In this document: piece after piece, positions 27,139-38,818 of the stretch
Layout: the number at the start of each line of letters is the position of its first letter
How positions within the stretch are numbered: the first letter of the stretch is position 1
Source of the DNA: Pseudomonas lalkuanensis
GTDB lineage: Bacteria; Pseudomonadota; Gammaproteobacteria; Pseudomonadales; Pseudomonadaceae
Direction: 5' to 3'
Length of the DNA stretch: 64,000 bases
NCBI RefSeq assembly: GCF_008807375.1
Contig: NZ_CP043311.1
Span: 4,010,001-4,074,000, forward strand
Notes under the pieces: model-generated
Seen by the model: only the letters and a program-made list of their open reading frames with translations
Databases searched by the model: none
Told to the model about the DNA's origin: nothing
Translations under genes and position numbers: made by a program

Positions 27139-28269
27139 ATGCAATCAATCGTTATCGCCGGTTACGCCCGCTCGCCCTTCCACTTCGCCAAGAAAGGCGG
27201 CCTGATCAACCTCCGCCCGGATGACCTTGCCGCCCAGGTAGTGAAGGGGCTGATGAATCGTCTGGATATCGATCCTCTGCAGATCGAGGACCTGATCCTG
27301 GGTTGCGCCTACCCGGAAGCCGAGCAAGGCATGAACCTGGCGCGCATCACCGGATTCCTCGCCGGCCTGCCGGAAACCGTGGCCGGCGCCACGGTGAACC
27401 GCTTCTGCGGCTCCTCCATGAGCGCCATCCACTTCGCCGCCGGCCAGATCCAGCTGGGCGCGGGCGAAGCCTTCATCTGCGGTGGCGTGGAATCCATGAC
27501 CCGCGTACCCATGGGCGGCTTCAATATTTCCCCCAACCCGAAGCTGGTGAACGGCTATCCGCAGGCCTACATGGCCATGGGACACACAGCCGAAGTAGTC
27601 GCCGGCCGCTATGACATTTCCCGCGCCGATCAGGAAGCCATGGCTGTGGAGTCCCACCGCAAGGCCACTGGGGCGCGGACACAAGGCCTGCTGCAGAACG
27701 AAATCATCGCCGTGGACACCCCGGACGGTCAGGTGAATGAAGATGGCTGCATCCGGCCCGATACCAATGCGCAAGCCCTGGCACAGTTGAAGCCGGCCTT
27801 CGGCGGCAGTGTCACGGCGGGAACCGCCTCCCCCCTGACCGATGGCGCCGCCGCAGTATTCGTTTGCACCGAGGACTTCGCCAGGCGCTGGAACCTGGAC
27901 GTCCTGGCGCGGATCAAGTCCGTGGCCGTGGTCGGTTGCCCGCCGGAAATCATGGGCATGGGACCGCTCTACGCTACCCGCAAGTTGCTGCAACGCGCCG
28001 GCCTGCAAGTCAATGACATCGACCTGTTCGAGATCAACGAAGCCTTCGCCAGCCAGGCCCTGGCCTGCATCCGCGAGCTGGATCTCGATCCGGCGAAGGT
28101 GAACCTGGACGGCGGCGCCATGGCCATCGGTCACCCACTGGGTGCCACCGGCGCGCGCATCACCGGCAAGGCCGCCAGCCTGCTCAAACGCACTGGCGGC
28201 CGTTATGCGATCGCCACCCAGTGCATCGGCGGTGGCCAGGGCGTGGCCACTCTCCTGGAGCGCGCCTGA
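27139..28269 (+). CDS. Acetyl-CoA acyltransferase (thiolase family)
   Basis: Thiolase that cleaves 3-ketoacyl-CoA or condenses acyl-CoA units. The 376-residue protein has the nucleophile C90 in VNRFCGSSMSA, the NEAFA segment, H332 in GHPLGATGARI and the base C362 in TQCIGGGQG, so all catalytic residues are present. AGGAG precedes the ATG. Length is slightly short of typical FadA (about 390), with compact loops. It is monocistronic, followed by a hairpin and then a TetR regulator on the same strand that may control it. It could serve fatty-acid degradation; it is not next to a fadB gene, so the exact pathway is open. Confidence 0.93.
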   Translation: MQSIVIAGYARSPFHFAKKGGLINLRPDDLAAQVVKGLMNRLDIDPLQIEDLILGCAYPEAEQGMNLARITGFLAGLPETVAGATVNRFCGSSMSAIHFAAGQIQLGAGEAFICGGVESMTRVPMGGFNISPNPKLVNGYPQAYMAMGHTAEVVAGRYDISRADQEAMAVESHRKATGARTQGLLQNEIIAVDTPDGQVNEDGCIRPDTNAQALAQLKPAFGGSVTAGTASPLTDGAAAVFVCTEDFARRWNLDVLARIKSVAVVGCPPEIMGMGPLYATRKLLQRAGLQVNDIDLFEINEAFASQALACIRELDLDPAKVNLDGGAMAIGHPLGATGARITGKAASLLKRTGGRYAIATQCIGGGQGVATLLERA

Positions 28270-28275
28270 CCGGAC

Positions 28276-28303
28276 GACCACGACCCCATTCGGCGTCGTG
28301 GTC
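28276..28303 (+). terminator. Hairpin after thiolase gene
   Basis: GACCACGAC and GTCGTGGTC form a 9-bp stem with a 10-base loop, 6 bases after the stop, followed by ATTT. This is a probable weak intrinsic terminator. Confidence 0.55.
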
Positions 28304-28373
28304 ATTTCCCGCTCACGCAACACGGGATGTGAATTACAATCGCCATATCAATCTTGCGAACGAGGCGACCGAT

Positions 28374-28943
28374 ATGCGCTACCCCGAAGACCACAAAGCC
28401 GAGACACACAAACGCATCGTCGCCGAAGCATCTCGCCGATTCCGTGCCGATGGCATCGATGCCACCGGCCTGCAACCGCTGATGAAGGCGCTGGGCCTGA
28501 CCCACGGCGGCTTCTATGCACACTTCAAATCCAAGGATGCTCTGGTGGAAGAGGCCCTCCAGGCTGCGGCGAATGATGCCAACGCCCAGTGGGTCAAGGC
28601 TTTCGCCAAGGAGCAGCCGCTGACGACCTTCTTCGAGCGCTACCTCTCTGCGCAGCACCGCGCCCATCCCGAGCAGGGGTGCCCGCTGCCCACCATGGCG
28701 GCGGAACTGGGCCAGCGCGGCAATGCCAGCCCCATCACGGACAGCGTGCTGAACAACCTGCTGGCACTGGTCGAGAAGGAAGTCGGCAGTTCCGAACAGG
28801 CCCTGACCATGCTTTCCACCCTGGTAGGCGCCCTGACCCTGGCGCGCAGCGTAGCCAGCGAGGAACTGTCCGACCGCATCCTCGACAGCGCCCGCCAGAC
28901 CCTGCTGGCCCAGGTGGAAGCTGCAAAGGCCGCCAAGGCCTGA
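28374..28943 (+). CDS. TetR-family transcription regulator
   Basis: A 189-residue TetR/AcrR repressor. The N-terminal helix-turn-helix spans about residues 10-55, with RIVAEASRRFRADGIDATG and the recognition segment LTHGGFYAHFKSKDALV. The C-terminal ligand domain is helical, with HPEQGCPLPTMAAELG in the middle as in the YxaF/TetR_C group. The ATG at MRYPEDHKAETHKR has GAGG 8 bases upstream; the longer frame from 28221 lies inside the thiolase. It may regulate the adjacent thiolase or neighbouring genes; no operator is visible. No downstream partner is obvious; putA follows 309 bases later. Confidence 0.9.
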   Translation: MRYPEDHKAETHKRIVAEASRRFRADGIDATGLQPLMKALGLTHGGFYAHFKSKDALVEEALQAAANDANAQWVKAFAKEQPLTTFFERYLSAQHRAHPEQGCPLPTMAAELGQRGNASPITDSVLNNLLALVEKEVGSSEQALTMLSTLVGALTLARSVASEELSDRILDSARQTLLAQVEAAKAAKA

Positions 28944-29027
28944 CACCCGCACCATTCGTCGGCTCCCCCGGCAGCTAGCGGGGGCCGCCTATGCTTTCCA
29001 GGTAGGTCAGAAGCCGGCTGCACCTGG

Positions 29028-29182
29028 GTTGCACCCCTTCCCTTCCAATCGGCCATATCTTGCCTGGCGCCCATGAAACGGGGCGCCTGCACGAGCAAGG
29101 TGCAACCCTTCCATGCCATCCAGGCGACCTTTCATCCGGAGATTGCCGCCAGACCGACGAGCTTTGGTTGCACCCGGTTGCA
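29028..29182 (+). promoter_or_regulatory. Cluster of GTTGCA motifs (putative PutA operators)
   Basis: Within the 309-base gap before putA, the hexamer GTTGCA occurs at 29028, 29167 and 29177 and inverted (TGCAAC) at 29101, in extended GGTTGCACCC contexts. The last two start 10 bases apart, one helical turn. GTTGCA is the published core of Escherichia coli PutA operators, and the PutA here has an N-terminal ribbon-helix-helix domain, so autoregulation is likely. Confidence 0.7.
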
Positions 29183-29252
29183 CCCCTTGTAGGACATCGC
29201 TACTCTTTGCGCCGCTATTGCCGTGCGGACACGGCTGATAAGAGGACAAGAA

Positions 29253-32200
29253 ATGGCTACGAGCACCACCCTTGGCGTGAAACTGGACGAGGCAACCCGC
29301 GACCGTCTGAAGGAAGCTGCGCGCAGGATCGAGCGCACCCCGCATTGGCTGATCAAGCAAGCGATCTTCAGCTACCTCGAAGCACTGGAAAGCGGCATGA
29401 CCCTGCCTGAGCTCCAGGGCATCGCCCAGCGCCTGGCCGAAGGTGACCACGACGCCCTCGAAGCCCTGCCCGAGTCCGCTCACCAGCCGTTCCTCGAATT
29501 CGCCGAAAGCATCCTGCCGCAATCCGTACTGCGCGCGGCCATTACCGCCGCCTACCGTCGCCCCGAGCAGGAAGCCGTTCCGATGCTGCTGGAGCAGGCC
29601 CGCCTGCCCGCCGAAATGGCCGACGCCGCCTACAAGCTGGCCTACGGCATCGCCGAGAAGCTGCGCAACCAGAAGAGCGCCAGCGGCCGCGCCGGCATCG
29701 TCCAGGGCCTGTTGCAGGAGTTCTCCCTGTCGTCCCAGGAAGGCGTGGCGCTGATGTGCCTGGCCGAAGCCCTGCTGCGCATCCCGGACAAGGGTACCCG
29801 TGACGCCCTGATCCGCGACAAGATCAGCACCGGCAATTGGCAACAGCACCTGGGCCAGAGCCCGTCGATGTTCGTCAACGCCGCCTCCTGGGGCCTGCTG
29901 ATTACCGGCAAGCTGGTATCCACCCACAACGAAGCCGGCCTGTCTTCTGCGCTGAACCGCATCATCGGCAAGAGTGGCGAGCCCGTGATCCGCAAAGGCG
30001 TGGACATGGCCATGCGCCTGATGGGCGAGCAGTTCGTCACCGGTGAGACCATCGCCGAAGCCCTGGCCAACGCCACCAGTTTCGAAGCCAAGGGCTTCCG
30101 CTACTCCTACGACATGCTCGGCGAAGCCGCGCTGACCGAGGAAGACGCCCAGCGCTACTACGCCTCGTACGAGCAGGCGATCCACGCCATCGGCAAGGCC
30201 TCCCACGGCCGTGGCATCTATGAAGGTCCGGGCATCTCCATCAAGCTCTCCGCCCTGCACCCGCGCTACAGCCGCGCCCAATATGAGCGCATGATGGGCG
30301 AGCTGTACCCGCGCCTGCTGTCCCTGACCCTGCTGGCCAAGCAGTACGACATCGGCCTGAACATCGACGCCGAAGAAGCCGACCGCCTGGAAATCTCCCT
30401 CGACATGCTCGAACGCCTCTGCTTCGAGCCGTCCCTGAAAGGCTGGAACGGTGTCGGTTTCGTCATCCAGGCCTACCAGAAGCGCTGCCCGTACGTGATC
30501 GACTACGTGATCGACCTCGCCCGCCGCAGTAACCATCGCCTGATGATCCGACTGGTGAAAGGCGCCTACTGGGACAGCGAGATCAAGCGCGCCCAGGTCG
30601 ACGGCCTGGAAGGCTTCCCGGTCTACAGCCGCAAGGTCTACACCGACATTTCCTACATCGCCTGCGCCCGCAAGCTGCTGGGCGTACCGGATGCGATCTA
30701 CCCGCAGTTCGCCACCCACAATGCCCACACCCTGTCGGCCATCTACCAGATCGCCGGCCAGAACTACTACCCGGGCCAGTACGAATTCCAGTGCCTGCAC
30801 GGCATGGGCGAGCCCCTGTACGAGCAAGTGGTGGGCAAGGTCGCCGACGGCAAGCTGAACCGTCCATGCCGTATCTACGCACCGGTCGGCACCCATGAAA
30901 CCCTGCTGGCCTACCTGGTCCGTCGCCTGCTGGAAAACGGCGCCAACACCAGCTTCGTCAACCGTATCGCCGACCACAGCATCTCCATCAAGGAACTGGT
31001 GGAAGACCCGGTCGCCAGTGCCGAAGCCATGGCCAGCGTCGAAGGCTCCCTCGGCCTGCCGCATCCGCGCATCCCGCAGCCCAAGGCCCTGTATGGCGAT
31101 GCCCGCGTCAACTCCAGCGGCATCGACATGGCCAACGAACACCGCCTGGCGTCGCTGTCCAGCGCCCTGCTGAGCTCCGGCCACGCCGACTGGCGCGCCC
31201 AGCCGATGCTCGGCTGCCCGGCCAGCGAAGGCGCAAGCGAGCCCGTGCTGAACCCGGCGGATCACCGCGACGTGGTCGGCCATGTGCAGAACGCGACCAC
31301 CGCTGACGTCGGCAACGCCGTGCTGGCCTCCATCACCGCCGCGCCGATCTGGCAATCCACTCCGCCGGTAGAGCGCGCCGCCGCCCTGGATCGCGCCGCC
31401 GACCTGATGGAAGCCGAGATGCAGCCGCTGATGGGCATCCTCGTCCGCGAAGCCGGCAAGACCTTCAACAACGCCATCGCCGAAGTGCGCGAGGCCGTGG
31501 ACTTCCTGCGCTACTACGCCGCCCAGGCCCGCCACGACTTCGCCAACGACACCCACCGCCCGCTGGGCCCGGTGGTGTGCATCAGCCCGTGGAACTTCCC
31601 CCTGGCGATTTTCACCGGCCAGGTGGCCGCAGCCCTCGCGGCCGGCAACACCGTACTGGCCAAGCCCGCCGAGCAGACTCCTCTGATCGCCGCCCAGGCC
31701 GTCCGCATCCTGCTCCAGGCCGGTGTTCCGGAAGGCGTCGTGCAGCTGTTGCCGGGCCTCGGCCACACCGTGGGCGCCGCACTGGTGAGCGATGAGCGCG
31801 TGAAGGGCGTGATGTTCACCGGCTCCACCGAAGTGGCCGGCATCCTTGCCCGCAACGTCGCAGGCCGCCTGGACGCGCAGGGTCGCCCGATCCCGCTGAT
31901 CGCCGAAACCGGCGGCCAGAACGCGATGATCGTCGACTCCTCCGCCCTGGCCGAGCAGGTGGTGACCGACGTGATCGCTTCCGCTTTCGACAGCGCCGGC
32001 CAGCGTTGCTCCGCCCTGCGCGTACTCTGCGTTCAGGAAGACGTGGCTGACCGCGTGGTGGAAATGCTCAAGGGCGCCATGACCGAGTGCCGTATCGGCA
32101 ACCCGGAGCACCTGAACGTGGACATCGGCCCGGTGATCGACGCCGAAGCCAAGGCCAACATCGACAAGCACATCCAGGCCATGCGCAGCAAAGGCCGCAG

Positions 32201-33230
32201 CGTGTTCCAGATCGCCCGCACCGAGGGTGATGTGATGCAGCGCGGCACCTTCGTGATGCCGACCCTGATCGAACTGGACAGCCTGGCGGACCTGGAACGC
32301 GAGATCTTCGGCCCTGTCCTGCACCTGCTGCGCTACAAGCGCGAGGACATGGACGCGCTGCTCGACCAGATCAACGCCACCGGCTACGGCCTGACCCTGG
32401 GCGTGCACACCCGCATCGACGAAACCATCGCCAAGGTGGTGGACAAGGCCCATGCCGGCAACCTCTACGTCAACCGCAACATGGTTGGCGCCGTGGTCGG
32501 CGTGCAGCCCTTCGGTGGCGAAGGCCTGTCCGGCACCGGTCCGAAGGCCGGCGGCCCGCTGTACATGTACCGCCTGCTGGCCACCCGCCCTGCCGACGGC
32601 GTTGCCCGTACCTTCCAGCGCCTGGACGGTTCGATGGTTGCGGACAGCCAGCAGCGCACCGCCCTGCAGGAACGCCAGGGCAAGCCGCTGGAAGCCCTCA
32701 AGGCCTGGGCGACCAAGAATGGCAAGGACCACCTGGCCAGCCTGTGCGACAGCTTTGCCGTGCAGTCCCAGAGTGGCCTGAGCCGCGTGCTCCCCGGCCC
32801 GACCGGTGAACGCAATACCTACGTGCTGCTGCCGCGCGAAACCGTACTCTGCCTTGCCGACGACGAAGCCGACCTGCTGACCCAACTGGCCGCCACCCTC
32901 GCCGTAGGCAGCAGCGCGCTCTGGGCTACCAGCGAGCTGACCGGCAAGCTGCGCGGCGCCCTGCCGAAGGCTGTCCAGGCACGCATCCAGCTGGTGGCGG
33001 ACTGGAGCCAGTCCGACGCCGCCTTCGATGCCGTCCTGCACCACGGCGACTCCGACCAGCTGGGCGCTGTGTGCCAGCAGGTCGCATCCCGCAAGGGGCC
33101 GATCATCGGCGTACAGGGCCTGTCCAGGGGCGAGACCGCGATCCCGCTGGAGCGCCTGCTGATCGAGCGTGCCATCAGCGTCAACACCGCCGCCGCCGGC
33201 GGCAACGCCAGCCTGATGACCATCGGCTGA
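29253..33230 (+). CDS. putA: Trifunctional PutA: proline dehydrogenase / glutamate-semialdehyde dehydrogenase / repressor
   Basis: Oxidises proline to glutamate in two steps and represses its own gene when proline is absent. The 1,325-residue protein starts MATSTTLGVKLDEATRDRLK, a ribbon-helix-helix DNA-binding domain (about 1-45). The FAD-containing proline dehydrogenase domain follows (roughly 230-560) with ISIKLSALHPRY, NIDAEEADRLE, VKGAYWDSEIK and FATHN motifs. The NAD-dependent aldehyde dehydrogenase domain (about 640-1110) has PWNFPLAIFTGQ, ETGGQNAM and the catalytic C919 in GQRCSALR. A C-terminal domain ends in TAAAGGNASLMTIG. AGAGGACAAG precedes the ATG. No putP lies next to it, unlike many genomes. 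A strong terminator follows. Confidence 0.97.
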   Translation: MATSTTLGVKLDEATRDRLKEAARRIERTPHWLIKQAIFSYLEALESGMTLPELQGIAQRLAEGDHDALEALPESAHQPFLEFAESILPQSVLRAAITAAYRRPEQEAVPMLLEQARLPAEMADAAYKLAYGIAEKLRNQKSASGRAGIVQGLLQEFSLSSQEGVALMCLAEALLRIPDKGTRDALIRDKISTGNWQQHLGQSPSMFVNAASWGLLITGKLVSTHNEAGLSSALNRIIGKSGEPVIRKGVDMAMRLMGEQFVTGETIAEALANATSFEAKGFRYSYDMLGEAALTEEDAQRYYASYEQAIHAIGKASHGRGIYEGPGISIKLSALHPRYSRAQYERMMGELYPRLLSLTLLAKQYDIGLNIDAEEADRLEISLDMLERLCFEPSLKGWNGVGFVIQAYQKRCPYVIDYVIDLARRSNHRLMIRLVKGAYWDSEIKRAQVDGLEGFPVYSRKVYTDISYIACARKLLGVPDAIYPQFATHNAHTLSAIYQIAGQNYYPGQYEFQCLHGMGEPLYEQVVGKVADGKLNRPCRIYAPVGTHETLLAYLVRRLLENGANTSFVNRIADHSISIKELVEDPVASAEAMASVEGSLGLPHPRIPQPKALYGDARVNSSGIDMANEHRLASLSSALLSSGHADWRAQPMLGCPASEGASEPVLNPADHRDVVGHVQNATTADVGNAVLASITAAPIWQSTPPVERAAALDRAADLMEAEMQPLMGILVREAGKTFNNAIAEVREAVDFLRYYAAQARHDFANDTHRPLGPVVCISPWNFPLAIFTGQVAAALAAGNTVLAKPAEQTPLIAAQAVRILLQAGVPEGVVQLLPGLGHTVGAALVSDERVKGVMFTGSTEVAGILARNVAGRLDAQGRPIPLIAETGGQNAMIVDSSALAEQVVTDVIASAFDSAGQRCSALRVLCVQEDVADRVVEMLKGAMTECRIGNPEHLNVDIGPVIDAEAKANIDKHIQAMRSKGRSVFQIARTEGDVMQRGTFVMPTLIELDSLADLEREIFGPVLHLLRYKREDMDALLDQINATGYGLTLGVHTRIDETIAKVVDKAHAGNLYVNRNMVGAVVGVQPFGGEGLSGTGPKAGGPLYMYRLLATRPADGVARTFQRLDGSMVADSQQRTALQERQGKPLEALKAWATKNGKDHLASLCDSFAVQSQSGLSRVLPGPTGERNTYVLLPRETVLCLADDEADLLTQLAATLAVGSSALWATSELTGKLRGALPKAVQARIQLVADWSQSDAAFDAVLHHGDSDQLGAVCQQVASRKGPIIGVQGLSRGETAIPLERLLIERAISVNTAAAGGNASLMTIG

Positions 33231-33389
33231 CCCCGCCGCGCCTCCGGGCGTGGCATGGCTCCACCCGGCGCTCGCCCACAAGGCGGGCGACGGTCGCAGC
33301 ACCGGAGGCCCGACCTCCAGGCGAACCGCCTTACCGGGCGAATTCGTCCACTTCTCTTCGACGGTTGGCTGTCATTCACTGACGGCAAT

Positions 33390-33422
33390 GGGGGCACGCC
33401 ACAAGCGTGCCCCCTTCTTTTT
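33390..33422 (+). terminator. Rho-independent terminator of putA
   Basis: GGGGGCACGC and GCGTGCCCCC form a 10-bp stem with a 5-base loop (33390-33414) followed by TTCTTTTT. It lies 160 bases after the putA stop; I see nothing coding between them. Confidence 0.9.
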
Positions 33423-33468
33423 GTCCGTCGATTTTCCGCGCCTGTCGGGGCAGGCCTTTGGCCTGCTT

Positions 33469-33491
33469 GGCGAATGAATTCGCTTCTACAG
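33469..33491. repeat. Partial REP-like element
   Basis: Read on the minus strand, CTGTAGAAGCGAATTCATTC followed by GCC resembles one arm of the palindrome at 14549. A GCAGGCC/GGCCTGC hairpin lies just beside it (33450-33466). It sits between putA and a convergent thioesterase gene. Confidence 0.5.
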
Positions 33492-33509
33492 GTCCTCGCA
33501 GACCGGCAG

Positions 33510-34043
33510 CTACTTGCTACCCAGGATCAGGCAGGTGGTGGAACCTGTGGCATAGAGCTTGCCGTCCACGTCGTAGATCCGCCCTTCGGCGAGAGCGGTG
33601 GAACGGCCCACGTGAATGATCCGGCCCTCCGCGCGCACCGGTCCGGTCTTGGTGGTCAGGGCACGGATGTAACTGATGCGCAGGTCGGTGGTGGTATAGC
33701 CCTGCCCTTTCTCCAGGTTGGCGTGGATCGCGCAACCCATGCACGAATCCAGCAGCGTCGCTGCGTACCCCCCATGCACTGACCCGATCGGATTGTAGTG
33801 CTGCATCTGCGGCACGCCCTGGAAGACGAAGCGTTCCTTCGACCATTCGATCGGCACGAAGCCCATCAACTCGCCGATGGGCGGCGCCGGCACGTCGCCC
33901 CTGCCGATGCCATCGAAGAACTCCAGGGGACTGAGCATGGCCACGTCCGCGATGCTCATGGTGCCGGGCTTCAGTCGGGCACGGATTTCGGCCTCTGCGG
34001 CCAGCCAGACTTGAAGTTTCTCTTCGCGGGACAGATCGCTCAT
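33510..34043 (-). CDS. PaaI-type acyl-CoA thioesterase (hotdog fold)
   Basis: Hydrolyses acyl-CoA thioesters, probably aromatic or medium-chain. The 177-residue protein shows the hotdog hallmark HYNPIGSVHGGYAATLLDSCMGCAI at about residues 95-118 (HGG then the catalytic-acid region) and a TTTDLRISYIRAL beta strand with a GRSTALAEGRIYDVDGKLYATGS tail. I chose the ATG at MSDLSREEKL because AGGAG lies about 9 bases upstream; the ATG three codons earlier lies directly on the Shine-Dalgarno site. It is 99 bases downstream of an acyl-CoA dehydrogenase gene on the same strand, so the two may form a degradation pair. Confidence 0.87.
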   Translation of the reverse strand: MSDLSREEKLQVWLAAEAEIRARLKPGTMSIADVAMLSPLEFFDGIGRGDVPAPPIGELMGFVPIEWSKERFVFQGVPQMQHYNPIGSVHGGYAATLLDSCMGCAIHANLEKGQGYTTTDLRISYIRALTTKTGPVRAEGRIIHVGRSTALAEGRIYDVDGKLYATGSTTCLILGSK

Positions 34044-34142
34044 CGGGGTCATCTCCTGGATCGCAAGAACAAATTGAATGTCGATCATAATATATATCGA
34101 CGAAAGAAAACCGGAACTCCCGTTCGGAAGTTCCGGCCCGAT

Positions 34143-35291
34143 TCAAAGGTTCATCTGCTTGGCGATGATCTCATTCATGATCTCCCGTGTACCGCCACCA
34201 ATGGAGAGGATGCGGTTGTCACGGTACAAGCGCTCCACCAGGCTCTCGCGCATGTAGCCCATGCCGCCGAGCATCTGCACGGCGTCGTAGGTCAGCCGGT
34301 CGGCGATGTCGGTGGCGAAGTTCTTGGCCATGGAGATTTCCCTGATCACGCTCTTGCCGGCCGCCATTTTCGCCGCCTGGCGATAAGTGAACTCGCGGGA
34401 TACCTCCAGTTGGGTGGCCATTTCCGCCAGCCGGTGGCGCAGCACCTGGAAACGGCCGATGGGCTTGCCGAAGGCTTCGCGTTCGCGAGCCCAGTTCAGC
34501 GATTCATCCAAGGCTAGCTGCGCCGTCATATTGGCCATGATGGCCAGCGCCAGACGTTCACTCTGGAAGTTGGCCATGATGCAGGCGAAACCCATGTTCT
34601 CCATGCCAATCAGGTTCTCCACCGGCACCCTGCAGTCATCGAAGAACAGCTCGGCGGTATCCGAGGCCCACCAACCCATTTTCTTCAGCTTGCGCCCCAC
34701 GGTGAAACCCGGCGTTCCTTTCTCCACCAGCAACAGGCTCACCCCGCCGAAGCCCTCGCCGCCGGTGCGCACCGCCACCGTGTAGTAGTCCGCGCGCACG
34801 CCGCTGGTGATGAAGGTCTTGCTGCCGCTCACGCGATAGAAATCGCCTTCACGCACAGCCCGGGTCCTGAGGTTCGCCACATCCGAGCCGCCAGACGGCT
34901 CGGTGACCGCGAGCGCCATGATTTTCTCGCCGGACAGCACCTGCGGCACGACACGCTCGCGCAGCTCATTGCGCCCCCACTTGATGACCGGCGGCAGGCC
35001 GATGTCCAGGGAGCCCAGCCCGGCCACCAGGCCACCAGAACCACTGCGCATGAGCTCTTCGCTGGCCGCGACCTTGGCGAACAGGTCACCCTCATGGCTA
35101 CCGCCGAACTGCTCTGGATAACCGATACCGAGAATGCCGGCGGCGCCGGCCTTGAGGTAGAGCTCGCGGGGAAACTCTTCAGCCTCCTCCCATTCGGCGA
35201 TGTAGGGCAGGATTTCCCGCTCGACGAAGCGACGCACCGAATCGCGGACCAATTGATGGGATTCGTCGAAGTATTCCTGGTAGGCAGACAT
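34143..35291 (-). CDS. Acyl-CoA dehydrogenase
   Basis: FAD enzyme that introduces the alpha-beta double bond in acyl-CoA. The 382-residue protein has the ALAVTEPSGGSDVANL signature (about 126-141), SGSKTFITSG, and the C-terminal QMLGGMGYMRE and GGGTREIM segments. The Glu of medium-chain enzymes next to the final GT is Gly here. The catalytic base is instead probably E245 in FQSERLALAI, as in long-chain dehydrogenase, so a longer or branched substrate is likely. GGGGAG lies 7 bases before the ATG. It precedes the thioesterase gene in the same direction. The gene to its right in transcription order, recR, ends 106 bases upstream. Confidence 0.92.
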   Translation of the reverse strand: MSAYQEYFDESHQLVRDSVRRFVEREILPYIAEWEEAEEFPRELYLKAGAAGILGIGYPEQFGGSHEGDLFAKVAASEELMRSGSGGLVAGLGSLDIGLPPVIKWGRNELRERVVPQVLSGEKIMALAVTEPSGGSDVANLRTRAVREGDFYRVSGSKTFITSGVRADYYTVAVRTGGEGFGGVSLLLVEKGTPGFTVGRKLKKMGWWASDTAELFFDDCRVPVENLIGMENMGFACIMANFQSERLALAIMANMTAQLALDESLNWAREREAFGKPIGRFQVLRHRLAEMATQLEVSREFTYRQAAKMAAGKSVIREISMAKNFATDIADRLTYDAVQMLGGMGYMRESLVERLYRDNRILSIGGGTREIMNEIIAKQMNL

Positions 35292-35397
35292 GGCAAGACT
35301 CCCCGGTAAGATCGAACGAACTTACCGAGCGCTTGCTTGGTTTTCAAGGCGAGACTTTTGCCATCGACAAGGCCGTATCAGCCTTGCCGCCTTTCGC

Positions 35398-35997
35398 TCA
35401 AAGCCCGATGGGGCGCCGTCCTGCCAATGCATGGGCCAGGGTGCCGCCGTCCACGAGTTCCAGCTCACCACCCAGCGGCACGCCATGGGCGATGCGCGAG
35501 ACGGTGATGGTCCGGGACGCCAGCAATTGGGCGATGTAGTGGGCAGTGGCTTCGCCCTCCACCGTCGGGTTGGTGGCGAGGATCACCTCGGCGAACTGAC
35601 CGGCCTCGATACGCGCCATCAGTTCAGGAATACCGATGGCCTCCGGACCGAGGCCATCAAGGGGAGACAGATGCCCCTTGAGGACGAAGAAACGACCGCG
35701 ATAGCCGGTCTGCTCCACGGCGAACACGTCCAGCGGGCCTTCCACCACGCAGAGCAGCGAATCATCGCGGCGCGGATCAGCGCATTGCGGGCAGAGCTCT
35801 TCCTCGCTCAGGGTGCGGCACTGCCTGCAATGCCCCACGCCCTCCATGGCCGCCGTCAGCGCCTGGGCCAGGCGCAGGCCACCACTGCGATCACGCTCGA
35901 GCATCTGCAGCGCCATGCGCTGAGCAGTCTTCTGGCCCACACCGGGCAGGATGCGCAAGGCGTCGATCAGTTGGCGGATCAGCGGGCTGAAGCTCAT
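35398..35997 (-). CDS. recR: Recombination mediator protein RecR
   Basis: Loads RecA with RecFO at gapped DNA during recombinational repair. The 199-residue protein has an N-terminal helix-hairpin-helix ([16 protein letters not shown], about 14-29), the zinc finger CRQC and CPQC (about 57-72), the Toprim domain ([18 protein letters not shown], about 81-98; [12 protein letters not shown]), and the end [10 protein letters not shown]. It is the last gene of the conserved dnaX-ybaB-recR cluster, with a 189-base gap after ybaB that is long for an operon. Confidence 0.97.
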   Translation of the reverse strand: MSFSPLIRQLIDALRILPGVGQKTAQRMALQMLERDRSGGLRLAQALTAAMEGVGHCRQCRTLSEEELCPQCADPRRDDSLLCVVEGPLDVFAVEQTGYRGRFFVLKGHLSPLDGLGPEAIGIPELMARIEAGQFAEVILATNPTVEGEATAHYIAQLLASRTITVSRIAHGVPLGGELELVDGGTLAHALAGRRPIGL

Positions 35998-36186
35998 GAG
36001 CGTCTCGGGATGAAGAATGCAGATGGGGGAGACTCCGGTGCCGCTCCACGACTATCGGCCGCGGGCGACCAGACAGCATGCAGTGCATGGCGCAAGCAGC
36101 CACGGGCACCGGAGTTTACGTCTGTGAATGAGGGTGCCCGGAGCCACTCGCAACGCAGCAACGCGTACTGGCCGGGCATCACTCAC

Positions 36187-36513
36187 TCAAAAAGGCATTT
36201 TGAAGCCGGGGGGAAGTTGGAGACCAGCAGTCATGCCAGCCATCTTTTCCTGGTTGTTCTGCTCGATCTTGCGCACGGCATCGTTCACCGCAGCGGCAAT
36301 CAGGTCCTCGAGGATTTCCTTGTCCTCCTGCATCAGGCTGTCATCCAGGGAAACACGCTTGACGTCATGACGACCGGTCATCACCACACTCACCAGGCCC
36401 GCACCGGACTGGCCGGTAACTTCGGCATTGGCCAGCTCTTCCTGCATTTTCTGCATTTTTTCCTGCATCTGTTGGGCCTGCTTCATCAGGCCCGCCATGC
36501 CACCCTTCATCAT
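36187..36513 (-). CDS. ybaB: Nucleoid-associated protein YbaB/EbfC
   Basis: Small DNA-binding dimer that coats the nucleoid. The 108-residue protein begins [26 protein letters not shown], an amphipathic coiled coil, then the conserved [20 protein letters not shown] beta region and [13 protein letters not shown], ending LPPGFKMPF. The start may be the first or second ATG. It follows dnaX by 11 bases and precedes recR, as in most Gammaproteobacteria. Confidence 0.97.
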   Translation of the reverse strand: MMKGGMAGLMKQAQQMQEKMQKMQEELANAEVTGQSGAGLVSVVMTGRHDVKRVSLDDSLMQEDKEILEDLIAAAVNDAVRKIEQNNQEKMAGMTAGLQLPPGFKMPF

Positions 36514-36524
36514 GGTGATTGTCC

Positions 36525-38675
<2,151 letters not shown>

Positions 38676-38818
38676 TGAAAACCATCGCGTCTGGGGAGCA
38701 GAAGGAGCTAATGCTAGCGGAGCGATGCGCAAATTGCATCCGATGCGAACGGCGCCCTGTTCAATCCGCTCGACAACGGGCATTGTGAGGCACCGCCCAC
38801 TTGAGACGAGGGAGCCCG

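Noticed and set aside
29007..33302. 1,431-codon open frame on the minus strand across putA
   Set aside because: It is the antisense shadow of putA, whose domains and catalytic residues are clear. High GC with strong third-position bias keeps the opposite frame open.
33231..33389. GC-rich sequence between putA and its terminator, open in several frames
   Set aside because: No ribosome site or family motif; it is best read as a 3' untranslated region.
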